34,309 nucleotides of DNA from a virus, in the IMG/VR virus record IMGVR_UViG_3300011113_000662, positions 1-34,309 of that record; one strand, written 5' to 3'. The notes beneath the pieces were generated by a model that ran no database searches, was not told the origin of the DNA, and worked only from the letters and a program-made list of their open reading frames with translations. Made by a program: the position numbers and the translations under genes. This document shows, one piece after another, positions 16,050-24,174 of the stretch. Numbering within the stretch: position 1 is the first letter of the stretch; every line of letters starts with the position of its first letter.

Positions 16050-19000
16050 ATGGCAAAGTCTTTTGCCGAGCTATTCCTCGAAGCCCAACGTGGCGGGCCG
16101 TCGGTACTCGACCGCGCCTCCACCCGATACGAAAACAACCGAGGAATCCTTGAACGCCTTGGCTCCGTACCCCGCGCAGGGATGGGTCTCCTAGCCAGAG
16201 TTGCAGCCCCGCTCGACTACTTGGGCGGCATCGCTCGCGCTGGCATCTTCTCCGTCGCAAACGAGGGACTTGGCGGCGTGTTCAAGCCGGCCGGAATCGA
16301 CATCAATATGAGTGGCGACACGTCGGACGACTACTCAATCCTCTCAAACATGAAGCGGGCCATCCTGCAAAACCCGTTCGATCCGAAACAACCGATTGCC
16401 GGATTCGGAGAGGTGCCAGGTTTGCAGTGGCAGGACGACGACCGTTTCATCACGAAGGCCCTCAAAGGCACAGCCGCTTTCGGGCTCGACGTCGCATCCG
16501 ATCCCCTGACTTATCTCACGCTCGGAGTCGGACCGCTCGCAAAGAAGGCTGCGTTGAAAGTTGTTGGCACCAAGACGGCCGCCGAAGCAACCGAGATTCT
16601 TGGCCGAGAGATCGCCGAAAAGGGCTCCCGGGAAGCCGCAGAGAAAATCCTCGAAGACTCCCCCCGAATCGTGAACGCTGCACTTACACAGTTCACCGAT
16701 GATGCGTTGAGTCAAAGCCAGAAAGTATCGAAGTACCTTTCTGCGCTCGGCGCAGACGACCTCGCCAGGGAAGCCGGTGAGGAGCTTGGTGCTCGGGCAA
16801 CCGCAGTGCTCCGCGGACCAGGCAGAGGCGCTCTCCGCACCTACCTTTACTCCGTCGGCAAGGAAACCGGGGTTGACGACTTCAAGCGCCTGTTCGACAA
16901 GTTCGCCGACGACGGACTTGACGACATCGTCGGTGGATTCCGGATTACTACTCCGACCGGGAAGACGATAAAGCGTCTCACTCCTGGTGGTGTCTCGCCC
17001 ATCGAACCAATCCGTGCTCAGCTTGGTGCAAAGTTCGGCGCAACGACCGCCGGTCAAGCTCTCACCCTCGGCGCAGACAGAGCCCTCACCCAGGGAGCCA
17101 AGAAGGCCGCCGCCGTTCTTGCCAAAGAAGCCGTCGGTTCCGAAGCGTTTCAAACGGTGCTACGCAAAGCGGCAGGCCACGAGTCGCAACGCATCGCCCT
17201 ACAAGCTGGTCGCGCTGCTGGACGCCAAGGTGCGGTCGCAATCTCACGCGAAGCACAGGAACTTGTCGCCAACCATCAGGCCTCCATTGCCCGACTCGAA
17301 GCCGAGGTCCCAGGGCGAGGTCAACTACTCCAAGATCTGACGAGCAAATACCACCAGCAGTTCGAACTGGCACCCTCGCAGCGAGCATTCGACGAGGACG
17401 GCGTTCTCCGTATCGCCGTCCCCGATGACGAGAAGGCCATCCACGAACTTGCCGTTGCCACTGCCCAGAAGATGATCGATTCAGATGTGGGCACCTACAT
17501 TGCGAACAAGCAGAAGTTCGGTGGGGCGTTCTCAGAGGCTGGTGTCCGCCAAGGCCCCGCCCGTGTGATGACTAAGGAAGCTCGGGAGTTCAGCAAGCAG
17601 ATTGATACTCAGACACCAGGTACACGTTCGACCGGCAAGTTCAAGGCGTCTGAGAACTACTTCCTCATCGATCCGGAGACTGGTCTTCGTCGTCGCATGA
17701 CAATCGACGAAGCGAACGAGGCGGTTCGACAGAACCTGTTGAAGCGTGGTTTCGCCGAAGAGGACCTGCCGAAGAAGTGGTTCGAGACTGATGCAACCAC
17801 CGTCTACCTCGCGTCGATGGACAAGATTGCGCGTCGCATCGAGAAGGTGTCCCCTATCCAAGCGCTACAGAAGAAGGGGCTACTAGTCAGCCTCGACTCG
17901 ATCGGCGGCATCGACCCGAAGGTTGTAGATGAACGTGCCGCCAAGACGATCAGAGATTTGGCTGACCAAATTGACCAGGCGCTGAAGGCGGGCAACCGGA
18001 CGGAAGCAGACGAAATCCTTGGCGACGCGAACGAACTGCAAGGCCTCGTCGATGAGGCGTGGACGATGGCGGGCGCCGCCCAGAACGAAGCGTTTGCGAA
18101 CGTCATGGAACAGATTGTGAAACTGAAAGGTGCCGAGGCCCGCCGTCTCGAATCTGCCTTAGGTGCAACAGCCCCGGAGACGAAGGCAGTCCGAGCTGCG
18201 TACACCCGGATGCGGAACGAGCTCGCCAAGACCGACGCTCAGTTCGCCGAGAACCTGCGAGGCATGAGCCGCCTCGGCACCCTCGAAGGGGCCGACGGAG
18301 AACTCATACGGATCCAAGACGAGTTCATGAACTTGTTCGCCCAACGAGAGCTGGCCGACGCGCTGACCAACGCCATCCGCGTCTACCCCGAGATGGGTCC
18401 AGTGATGAAACAGTTTGAGGCGGTCCTTGCAGGGTGGCGTCGCGCATTTACTATCGGTCGCGGCCCGGCGTTCGTTCTGCGAAACCTGGGCACCTGGTGG
18501 AACAACGTGGTTGCCGGCGCGACGCGAGCGGACATGAGTGATGCCGTCAGATACATGATGCTTCGTGAAGCGGCAATAAAGGAATACAAACAGTTGCTGC
18601 CGACTATCGACATTCGACAACTCAACACGACCAAAGTCGCCTCAATGCGCGGTGTGGATGAGGCGCTCATCGACGAAGCAGTTGTCGGTGAATCTCTGCT
18701 TGACGAACTTCTGCGCAAACAGATGAAGGACCAGACGCTCGGCGGCGTTGACATGTACAAGGCGCACCTGATGATGGAGCGTCAAGGCATCTTCGGATCA
18801 TCTCTCACCGATACAGCCATTGGCCGCGACGACCAAGGCATCCCGAAGGACATCTCGGCCCGCACCATCGTCGGACGCGGCCGCAGCTCCGTTTTCTCTC
18901 AGACCCGCAAGGGTGAGGTCATTCCGTTGAAAGAACTCCGCAAGCAGGGCTTGACGTTGCGAGAAATCGCCGGCAGCGGCGACCGTCGCATTGCCGCCCG

Positions 19001-20126
19001 CACACTCGACTCAGCGGTAAACAATCCCCTCGTCTACGGAAACGCCTGGCTCTCAGAGCAGTCCGAAGTGTGGCTCCGGTCCACCTCGTTTGCGACCGGC
19101 TTGCGCCGCTACGGAGGCGACGAGATCGGAGGCGAACTTGCCGGAATCCTCACGAAGGCAACCCAGTTCGACTACCGCGACATGAGTGAGATGGAGAAGC
19201 GGTACATCCGTCAGATAGCACCGTTCTACATCTGGACGAAGAACAACGTTCCGTTCCAGTTGCGCGCACTTCTCGCCTCCCCAGGCAAAGTAAACATGGT
19301 TCTCCGCGGAAACGAAACCGTGAAAGACCTCCTCGGCTCGGACGATGAGCAGCTGAACGAATACCTCCCTGGTTGGCTCACGGAACAACTTGGTTTCGCA
19401 TCCAGTTTGAAGAGCGGCGACAACAACATGGCTCTCGGTTTGAACCTGCCGCTTGCTGACTTGAACCGGATGATCGTGGTGCCGGACAGTCTCCCGACGA
19501 GTCCTGGCGCGTTGAAAGAATCAATCCAGGCGGTCCTCGGTGGAACCCGGGACGATGCCGTCGGTTCTCTCAACCCCTTCGCGAAAGCCCTCATGGAGAC
19601 GATTACTGGGACGAACACGTTCACGCAAACTCCGTTCACTGACACTGCAGCCGGCCCACTGTTCTCACGTATCCCGGGCGCAACCTGGATCGACCCGGAG
19701 ACCGGTCGTCGCGAAGGCAGCGGTTATGCGCAGAGTCAGATGAAGAACCTTCTCCCGTTCTTCGGTCAAGCCGAACGTCTGCTGCCCGGCTCTCTCGGCG
19801 CAGAAGGCGTCGAGAACGAGAGACTTGTCGGCAACTGGTTGAGCCAGGCGACCGCCGGTCTTCCAATCTCTATCAACGCGACACTTACCGAGAGTCAGCT
19901 CGCTGGCGAGTTGCGGGGACGCAACAAGGAACTCGAGGCGCGCATCAAGCGGGAGGCTCGCAAACTCGGAGTCACCACCGAGGAACTGCGCAAGGCCTAC
20001 GACGACGAGACGAACTTCTCTCGACTGTTCAAGACTGGGGCCGGGAGCGACACATCGTTTGCTCGCGCGTTCTTGCAGGTTTCGAAGCGTCGCAACACGA
20101 CCGTCGCGGCGGCACTCGCACCGTAA
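16050..20126 (+). CDS. Large internal virion protein
   Basis: At 1358 residues this is the largest gene. It has a Gly/Ala-rich, membrane-active-looking N-terminal zone (GMGLLARVAAPLDYLGGIARAG, presented here in part), long helices with heptads in the middle (residues about 650-760), and a C-terminal region with KRYIRQIAPFYIWTKNN and PFQLRALLASPGK that recalls large core proteins of actinobacterial and marine podoviruses. It probably forms the trans-envelope conduit during DNA ejection. No tape-measure partner or tail tube gene exists nearby, so tape measure is a weaker alternative. Confidence 0.65.
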   Translation: MAKSFAELFLEAQRGGPSVLDRASTRYENNRGILERLGSVPRAGMGLLARVAAPLDYLGGIARAGIFSVANEGLGGVFKPAGIDINMSGDTSDDYSILSNMKRAILQNPFDPKQPIAGFGEVPGLQWQDDDRFITKALKGTAAFGLDVASDPLTYLTLGVGPLAKKAALKVVGTKTAAEATEILGREIAEKGSREAAEKILEDSPRIVNAALTQFTDDALSQSQKVSKYLSALGADDLAREAGEELGARATAVLRGPGRGALRTYLYSVGKETGVDDFKRLFDKFADDGLDDIVGGFRITTPTGKTIKRLTPGGVSPIEPIRAQLGAKFGATTAGQALTLGADRALTQGAKKAAAVLAKEAVGSEAFQTVLRKAAGHESQRIALQAGRAAGRQGAVAISREAQELVANHQASIARLEAEVPGRGQLLQDLTSKYHQQFELAPSQRAFDEDGVLRIAVPDDEKAIHELAVATAQKMIDSDVGTYIANKQKFGGAFSEAGVRQGPARVMTKEAREFSKQIDTQTPGTRSTGKFKASENYFLIDPETGLRRRMTIDEANEAVRQNLLKRGFAEEDLPKKWFETDATTVYLASMDKIARRIEKVSPIQALQKKGLLVSLDSIGGIDPKVVDERAAKTIRDLADQIDQALKAGNRTEADEILGDANELQGLVDEAWTMAGAAQNEAFANVMEQIVKLKGAEARRLESALGATAPETKAVRAAYTRMRNELAKTDAQFAENLRGMSRLGTLEGADGELIRIQDEFMNLFAQRELADALTNAIRVYPEMGPVMKQFEAVLAGWRRAFTIGRGPAFVLRNLGTWWNNVVAGATRADMSDAVRYMMLREAAIKEYKQLLPTIDIRQLNTTKVASMRGVDEALIDEAVVGESLLDELLRKQMKDQTLGGVDMYKAHLMMERQGIFGSSLTDTAIGRDDQGIPKDISARTIVGRGRSSVFSQTRKGEVIPLKELRKQGLTLREIAGSGDRRIAARTLDSAVNNPLVYGNAWLSEQSEVWLRSTSFATGLRRYGGDEIGGELAGILTKATQFDYRDMSEMEKRYIRQIAPFYIWTKNNVPFQLRALLASPGKVNMVLRGNETVKDLLGSDDEQLNEYLPGWLTEQLGFASSLKSGDNNMALGLNLPLADLNRMIVVPDSLPTSPGALKESIQAVLGGTRDDAVGSLNPFAKALMETITGTNTFTQTPFTDTAAGPLFSRIPGATWIDPETGRREGSGYAQSQMKNLLPFFGQAERLLPGSLGAEGVENERLVGNWLSQATAGLPISINATLTESQLAGELRGRNKELEARIKREARKLGVTTEELRKAYDDETNFSRLFKTGAGSDTSFARAFLQVSKRRNTTVAAALAP

Positions 20127-20162
20127 GTCGTCAGTGGGCGCCCCCAAACGTGAGGTGCCCCC

Positions 20163-20735
20163 ATGCGTTTACCTGTTGCGAAAGTTGTTCTGCCATCATG
20201 CTTGAAAGGTGTTGAGAACGGCCGTATCCCTTCGAACCTGCTGACGGGTTGCGGTATCGGGAAGTTTCAGATGGTTGAACCCGCTGCTCGGGCGATGCGC
20301 GCACTTGTCGCAGCTGCCGAAGAGCGCGGTATTCAGGTGCGTGCTACTTCGACGTATCGAACCCATGCGCAGCAGGTCGCGTTGTTCTGTTCGCGCTACA
20401 CAATCAAAGTGCTCCAAGGTCGTCCGACGAAACGTTGGCAAGGCCAAATCTGGTATCAGAAACCGAACACGGCAGTCGCCGCAGTGCCAGGCACATCGAA
20501 CCATGGTCTCGGATTGGCTGTCGATTTCGCTGAGGAACGGGACGGCAGACCGCCAGTTGAATCGGGCGGTGATCGGTTCATCCGTTGGCTGATTAGAAAC
20601 GCCGCGACGTACGGCTACTCCGCCGAGTTGCAGAGCGAGCCGTGGCACTGGCGCTACGTCGCTGGAGACAACATCCCTCAAGCAGTGCTCGACTTCGAAC
20701 TGCAACAGGACAGCCGCCCAAAGGTGGAGCCATAA
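20163..20735 (+). CDS. Endolysin, peptidase M15 (VanY-like)
   Basis: The 190-residue product has the full zinc peptidase M15 signature: STYRTHAQQ (about 63-71), SNHGLGLAVDFA with His114 and Asp121, and EPWHWRY with catalytic Glu159 and zinc ligand His162. It would cut D-Ala-containing peptide cross-bridges of peptidoglycan. No signal peptide or separate cell-wall-binding domain is obvious; the C-terminal tail is short. It is followed by a holin-like gene, making a lysis pair. GTGAGG precedes the ATG. Confidence 0.88.
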   Translation: MRLPVAKVVLPSCLKGVENGRIPSNLLTGCGIGKFQMVEPAARAMRALVAAAEERGIQVRATSTYRTHAQQVALFCSRYTIKVLQGRPTKRWQGQIWYQKPNTAVAAVPGTSNHGLGLAVDFAEERDGRPPVESGGDRFIRWLIRNAATYGYSAELQSEPWHWRYVAGDNIPQAVLDFELQQDSRPKVEP

Positions 20736-20767
20736 CCGGTTCCGGGAGTTCTCTTGGAGAAGCAACT

Positions 20768-21022
20768 ATGGAAAATGCAAACCTGTATCGAACGCTTGGG
20801 GAGTTGGTAGCCGAGGTCCGCGAACTACGCCGGCTCATCGAGACCAACGCCGATCAGGTTGACCGCCGCTTGACCGTTCTCGAAGCCGAAGTATCGGAGA
20901 TTGCTGCCTGGAGGAACCAGGTGAAAGGCGGAACGATTGCAGCCCGCTGGCTGTGGACTCTTGGTGGCACCGGACTTGGCACCATCATCACGACTCTTGT
21001 GCTGCAGGCCATCGGCAAATAG
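20768..21022 (+). CDS. XhlA-like holin or holin accessory protein
   Basis: The 84-residue product is an N-terminal coiled coil (LYRTLGELVAEVRELRRLIE; DQVDRRLTVLEAEVSEIAAW) followed by one transmembrane helix (GGTGLGTIITTLVLQAIGK) at the C-terminus. This is the layout of XhlA/hemolysin-type small holins. It starts 32 bases after the endolysin stop with GGAGA upstream; a longer in-frame extension overlaps the endolysin and lacks a ribosome site. A second holin-like gene lies at 32829, so which one triggers lysis is open. Confidence 0.72.
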   Translation: MENANLYRTLGELVAEVRELRRLIETNADQVDRRLTVLEAEVSEIAAWRNQVKGGTIAARWLWTLGGTGLGTIITTLVLQAIGK

Positions 21023-21051
21023 TCAGGCCAAGCCCCTACTAACGAGGAACC
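21022..21051 (+). repeat. Duplicated late leader, copy 1
   Basis: Thirty bases starting GTCAGGCCAAGCCCC and ending AACGAGGAACC recur with one difference at 21568-21597. Each copy lies between a stop codon and the next late gene. The repeated block includes the 17-bp late intergenic motif and the purine-rich GAGGAAC that can serve as a ribosome site. Confidence 0.85.
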
Positions 21052-21065
21052 TTCGGAGGTATCCA

Positions 21066-21566
21066 ATGGCAATCTTTCAACTTGGCGCAGCAGCCGATGC
21101 GGCTGGAATTTCTTACGACAACGCAACTTCTCAACTTGAAGCAACCGACGTACAGGCCGCCATCGACGAAGTGGCCGACTATGCGCTCAACCCACTGCCT
21201 ACCGGTAATACCACAGGCGATGTACTGACTTGGAACAATGAGATTCCTGCATGGTTGGTTGGAGCCCCGCAACCCGTATCGCTTGTCGTAAACAGTCAGA
21301 ACGGGGACTACACCCTGCAGCAGTCCGACCAGGGTGCGATCGTTGTCTTGACCGCATCCACCACCCACGACTTTACGGTGCCAGCTTTTGGAGAGAACGC
21401 CTATTTCGCGACTGGCGCAGTCATCTATTTGGCAAATGTTAATACAGGAGAAATCCACATCCAGGCAGATGTGGGAGTCACGGTCCACGGTGTCAGCGCG
21501 TTGACCACCCAAGGCGCTGTGGCCATGCTCGTCAACATCAGTCAAGACGAGTGGGTTGCTCACTGA
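21066..21566 (+). CDS. Small virion surface or fibre protein
   Basis: The 166-residue product has an N-terminal segment (QLEATDVQAAIDEVADYAL, in part) matching the ATDVQAAIDEV-type helix common at the shaft of phage fibre or baseplate appendage proteins. It then becomes strand-rich (NGDYTLQQSDQGAIVVLTAS; AVIYLANVNTGEIHIQADVG). It is therefore probably a trimeric appendage or head-decorating protein. It is flanked on both sides by nearly identical leaders. A strong GGAGGT is eight bases before the ATG. Confidence 0.6.
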   Translation: MAIFQLGAAADAAGISYDNATSQLEATDVQAAIDEVADYALNPLPTGNTTGDVLTWNNEIPAWLVGAPQPVSLVVNSQNGDYTLQQSDQGAIVVLTASTTHDFTVPAFGENAYFATGAVIYLANVNTGEIHIQADVGVTVHGVSALTTQGAVAMLVNISQDEWVAH

Positions 21567-21567
21567 G

Positions 21568-21597
21568 GTCAGGCCAAGCCCCCACTAACGAGGAACC
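21568..21597 (+). repeat. Duplicated late leader, copy 2
   Basis: This is the second copy of the 30-base leader, differing from the first by one base in the C-run (CCCCC instead of CCCCT). GAGGAACC at its end serves as the ribosome site for the next gene, whose ATG follows three bases later. Confidence 0.85.
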
Positions 21598-21600
21598 AAA

Positions 21601-21858
21601 ATGACCGTTACCACCACCCCAACCAACCTGCTGGCCGGCAAGCCCGCCAACGCAGAGTGGCTCGTCCAGAACCTTGGCGGCAGCGCCATCTACCTCGCCC
21701 GTACTCAGGCCGAATGCACGACCACCGACGGAGTGAAGGTCGATGCCAACCAGGCGATCTCCCTCGACGAACCCGCTCGACTCCTCTCCCGCACCTCTCA
21801 GCTGTGGGCACGGACCGCTTCCGGCACCGCTGACGTTCGTATCCTTCGCGTCGGCTGA
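21601..21858 (+). CDS. Small beta-rich virion protein
   Basis: The 85-residue product is strand-rich (NAEWLVQNLGGSAIYLARTQ; SRTSQLWARTASGTADVRIL) with one Cys and no membrane segment. The motif of a named beta strand carrying an axis-tagging GSAIYL resembles small decoration or appendage-cap proteins of phages, often produced in high copy. The codon choice (GTC, CTC, AAG) is biased like the capsid gene. Function is inferred from size, fold and place next to another surface protein. Confidence 0.5.
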   Translation: MTVTTTPTNLLAGKPANAEWLVQNLGGSAIYLARTQAECTTTDGVKVDANQAISLDEPARLLSRTSQLWARTASGTADVRILRVG

Positions 21859-21878
21859 AAGTCCGCGCCCCTAATGGC

Positions 21879-22796
21879 GTGGATTCAAAAGTTCAGTTTC
21901 TTGCCTCGCATGAACAGTATGTCGATCATCTTCGCCCTGTGTACGAAGCCCTGCCCGAGGCTGTTCGCGGTGCTTTCGTAACGCGCCGCAACGCCCTCGA
22001 CCCCGACAGGCTGACTGTCGTCTCGTCATACGGGGACCTCATCTCTCTGCGTGGACAGCCCGCCGTCTTCTTCGAACACGGAGCCGGATTCAGATACAAC
22101 GTGAACCACCCCTCCTACGCGGGCTCAGGCAAACGCGACGGGGTTGTTCTGTTTTGCAACGTAAACCAGTTCGTCGCCGAACGGAACGAAGCTGCCCATC
22201 CGAATGTCAAGTCGGCGATTGTCGGCTGCCCAAAACTTGATTACCTGGCGTCGATGACTGCGCCGACTGCGCCGACGCCGCACGTTGCGTTCTCGTGGCA
22301 TTGGGAGTGCCGAGTTGCACCCGAGACAAGGTCGGCGTGGCCGCACTACAAACCTGATCTCGGCAAGATTGCGAAGGCAAACCAGAACCTTTGGGTTCCT
22401 TTGGGCCACGCGCATCCAAAAGCTTGGAGCACCGTCCGATGGGACTACGCACGGTGGGGCTGGACAGTGGCCCGCAAGTTTGACGACGTATGTCGCAGAG
22501 CCTCGGTCTACGTCTGCGACAACAGCTCAACCATCTACGAGTTTGCAGCGCTCGGGCGCCCAGTGGTCGTACTCAACGCCCCGTGGTATCGAAAGACCGA
22601 GCATCATGGTCTTCGATTCTGGGACCACATCCCTGGCATCCAAGTTGACCATCCGTGCGACCTCGAAGGAGCCGTAAAAGTTGCTCTCACCGATGACACC
22701 TGGGCGGAGAAGCGACGCGAAATAACCGGTCTCGTCTACCCCCACCTCGGGTCGGCGGCGAAAGTGGCGGCGGAGGCGATTCTCGGGATCCTTTAG
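21879..22796 (+). CDS. GT-B-like transferase, possibly teichoic-acid type
   Basis: The 305-residue product has the C-terminal signature VYVCDNSSTIYEFAALGRP followed by VVVLNAPWYRK (about 215-245), resembling CDP-glycerol glycerophosphotransferase and GT-B glycosyltransferases in which this loop binds the nucleotide-sugar phosphate. An earlier FFEHGAG (about 66-72) and VGCPKLDYL fit an N-terminal Rossmann half. The start is GTG with no Shine-Dalgarno; a small hairpin (GCGCC-CCTAAT-GGCG) precedes it. Substrate unknown: phage or host surface glycan, or DNA. It is the second last gene of the late unit. Confidence 0.55.
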   Translation: MDSKVQFLASHEQYVDHLRPVYEALPEAVRGAFVTRRNALDPDRLTVVSSYGDLISLRGQPAVFFEHGAGFRYNVNHPSYAGSGKRDGVVLFCNVNQFVAERNEAAHPNVKSAIVGCPKLDYLASMTAPTAPTPHVAFSWHWECRVAPETRSAWPHYKPDLGKIAKANQNLWVPLGHAHPKAWSTVRWDYARWGWTVARKFDDVCRRASVYVCDNSSTIYEFAALGRPVVVLNAPWYRKTEHHGLRFWDHIPGIQVDHPCDLEGAVKVALTDDTWAEKRREITGLVYPHLGSAAKVAAEAILGIL

Positions 22797-22800
22797 GCCG

Positions 22801-22852
22801 GTGCATGATGCACTTGCACGAGCGGTTTTTGCATGCACTGTCCTGGTGCATG
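22801..22852 (+). promoter_or_regulatory. GTGCAT palindrome cluster
   Basis: GTGCAT-G-ATGCAC (22801-22813) is a perfect 13-bp palindrome. TGCATGCA at 22830-22837 and GGTGCATG at 22845-22852 repeat the core. The palindrome spans the first possible ATGs of the phosphoesterase gene, so it could be an operator, or simply codons for a His-rich start. Confidence 0.4.
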
Positions 22853-24100
22853 AAACCAGTTGTACCCACCCACCCCCAGTTCCACAGCATTGTGTCCCGT
22901 CTACGCTCCGGCGAATCACCGAAAGTCGTAGCGCTTGATGTCGAGCCCCGACTTTCCACCAACACTCTTGAGTCTTGGTGGAAGCGGCACCGCCACACCA
23001 TCGAAGCCGTCCCGGCCGAATTGATCGGCCGAGCTGACGAGCCGATTGTCGACGGGCTCGCAACCGAAATCCTCGACGAGCGTCGCAAGCGCGAAGTTGC
23101 GGAGCGGAAACTAAAGGTCCTCGAAGTTCAGTTGCGTGAAGTTGAGGCGGAGATGAACGAGCTGGGCGAGATTGCCGAGCTGCTACGCGGCGCAACCAAC
23201 CGCACTACCACTGCGCCCGATTGGACAATGCCGGGCCGCAACGCCCAGGAGCATCACGCGATCGCCAACCTCGTCCTCTCGGACTTGCACCTCGACGAGG
23301 TGGTAAAGAAGGAGAGCGTCCGCGGCGTCAACGCCTTCAACCGTCGCATCGCCGAGCAGCGTCTACAGCGCACGTTCGAGAAGTCGATAACACTCCCCCG
23401 CGACTTCATGTCCGGTTTGACTTACGACGGCATCATCGTCCACTTGGCAGGCGACACGTTCTCTGGCGACATCCACGAGGAGCTCGCCCGCACGAACGAA
23501 GCCACCCCGCTCGAGACGTTGCTCTACTGGCTCGATCCGTTTGTAGCTGGTATCAACATGCTCGCCGACCACTACAAGAAAGTTCACATCGTTTCGGTTC
23601 CCGGCAACCATGACCGTACGACCCGTAAGCCGGTGATGAAGGGCAGGGTCGAAACCTCGCTGCACTTCCTGTTCACGAAACTTCTCGAGCGCGAGTTCAA
23701 GGGCGACGCCCGGATCACCTGGGATGTTCCGCTTTCTCCGGACGTGTTGACCACCGTATACAACACGCGGATTCTCACCACCCACGGCGACCAGTTCCGC
23801 GGCGGTGGCGGGATCGGTGGCATCTTGATTCCGATTCTGCGCGGTGATGCGAAGAAGCGTCAGCGTCAGCAGGCGGTCGGCGAGCCGTACGACTTGATGG
23901 TGCTCGGCCACTTCCACCAGTACATCTCCGGACCCGGTGTCTTGATCAACGGTTCGTTGAAGGGGTATGACGAGTATGCGTTCGTCAACAACTTCGCATT
24001 TGAGGCTCCGCAGCAGGCCCTGTTTCTGGTGACGCCAGAGAACGGCGCCAGCTTCCAGTTGCCCATCCAATGTGCAAATAAGCGTGAAGAGCGCTGGTAG
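22805..24100 (+). CDS. Calcineurin-like metallophosphoesterase with N-terminal helical domain
   Basis: The 431-residue product has all the metallophosphoesterase motifs: LSDLHLD (Asp160, His162), LAGDTFSG (Asp217), GNHDR (267-271), THGDQF (His327) and GHFHQY (368-373). These bind two metal ions to cleave phosphoesters; the target could be nucleic acid or a nucleotide. Residues 20-70 look like a small DNA-binding-type helical domain and 90-130 is a coiled coil. The first ATG is used; ATG at 22850 is an alternative that removes a His-rich start, and neither has a good ribosome site. It is the final gene of the rightward unit. Confidence 0.8.
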   Translation: MMHLHERFLHALSWCMKPVVPTHPQFHSIVSRLRSGESPKVVALDVEPRLSTNTLESWWKRHRHTIEAVPAELIGRADEPIVDGLATEILDERRKREVAERKLKVLEVQLREVEAEMNELGEIAELLRGATNRTTTAPDWTMPGRNAQEHHAIANLVLSDLHLDEVVKKESVRGVNAFNRRIAEQRLQRTFEKSITLPRDFMSGLTYDGIIVHLAGDTFSGDIHEELARTNEATPLETLLYWLDPFVAGINMLADHYKKVHIVSVPGNHDRTTRKPVMKGRVETSLHFLFTKLLEREFKGDARITWDVPLSPDVLTTVYNTRILTTHGDQFRGGGGIGGILIPILRGDAKKRQRQQAVGEPYDLMVLGHFHQYISGPGVLINGSLKGYDEYAFVNNFAFEAPQQALFLVTPENGASFQLPIQCANKREERW

Positions 24101-24136
24101 GACACGACTGGAGCGCGTTACAGCCTCTTGAAATAG

Positions 24137-24168
24137 GCGGGGGTACATAGAGGTACCCCCGCTTTTTT
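24137..24168 (+). terminator. Strong intrinsic terminator of the late unit
   Basis: GCGGGGGTAC (24137-24146) and GTACCCCCGC (24153-24162) form a perfect ten-pair stem with a six-base loop, followed by six T. It lies between the convergent phosphoesterase and integrase genes. The T-run exists only on the plus side, so it mainly stops rightward transcription. Confidence 0.93.
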
Positions 24169-24174
24169 CATGCC

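Noticed and set aside
16344-17153. Long minus-strand frame opposite the large internal protein
   Set aside because: A shadow; there is no motif and no context for a leftward gene there.
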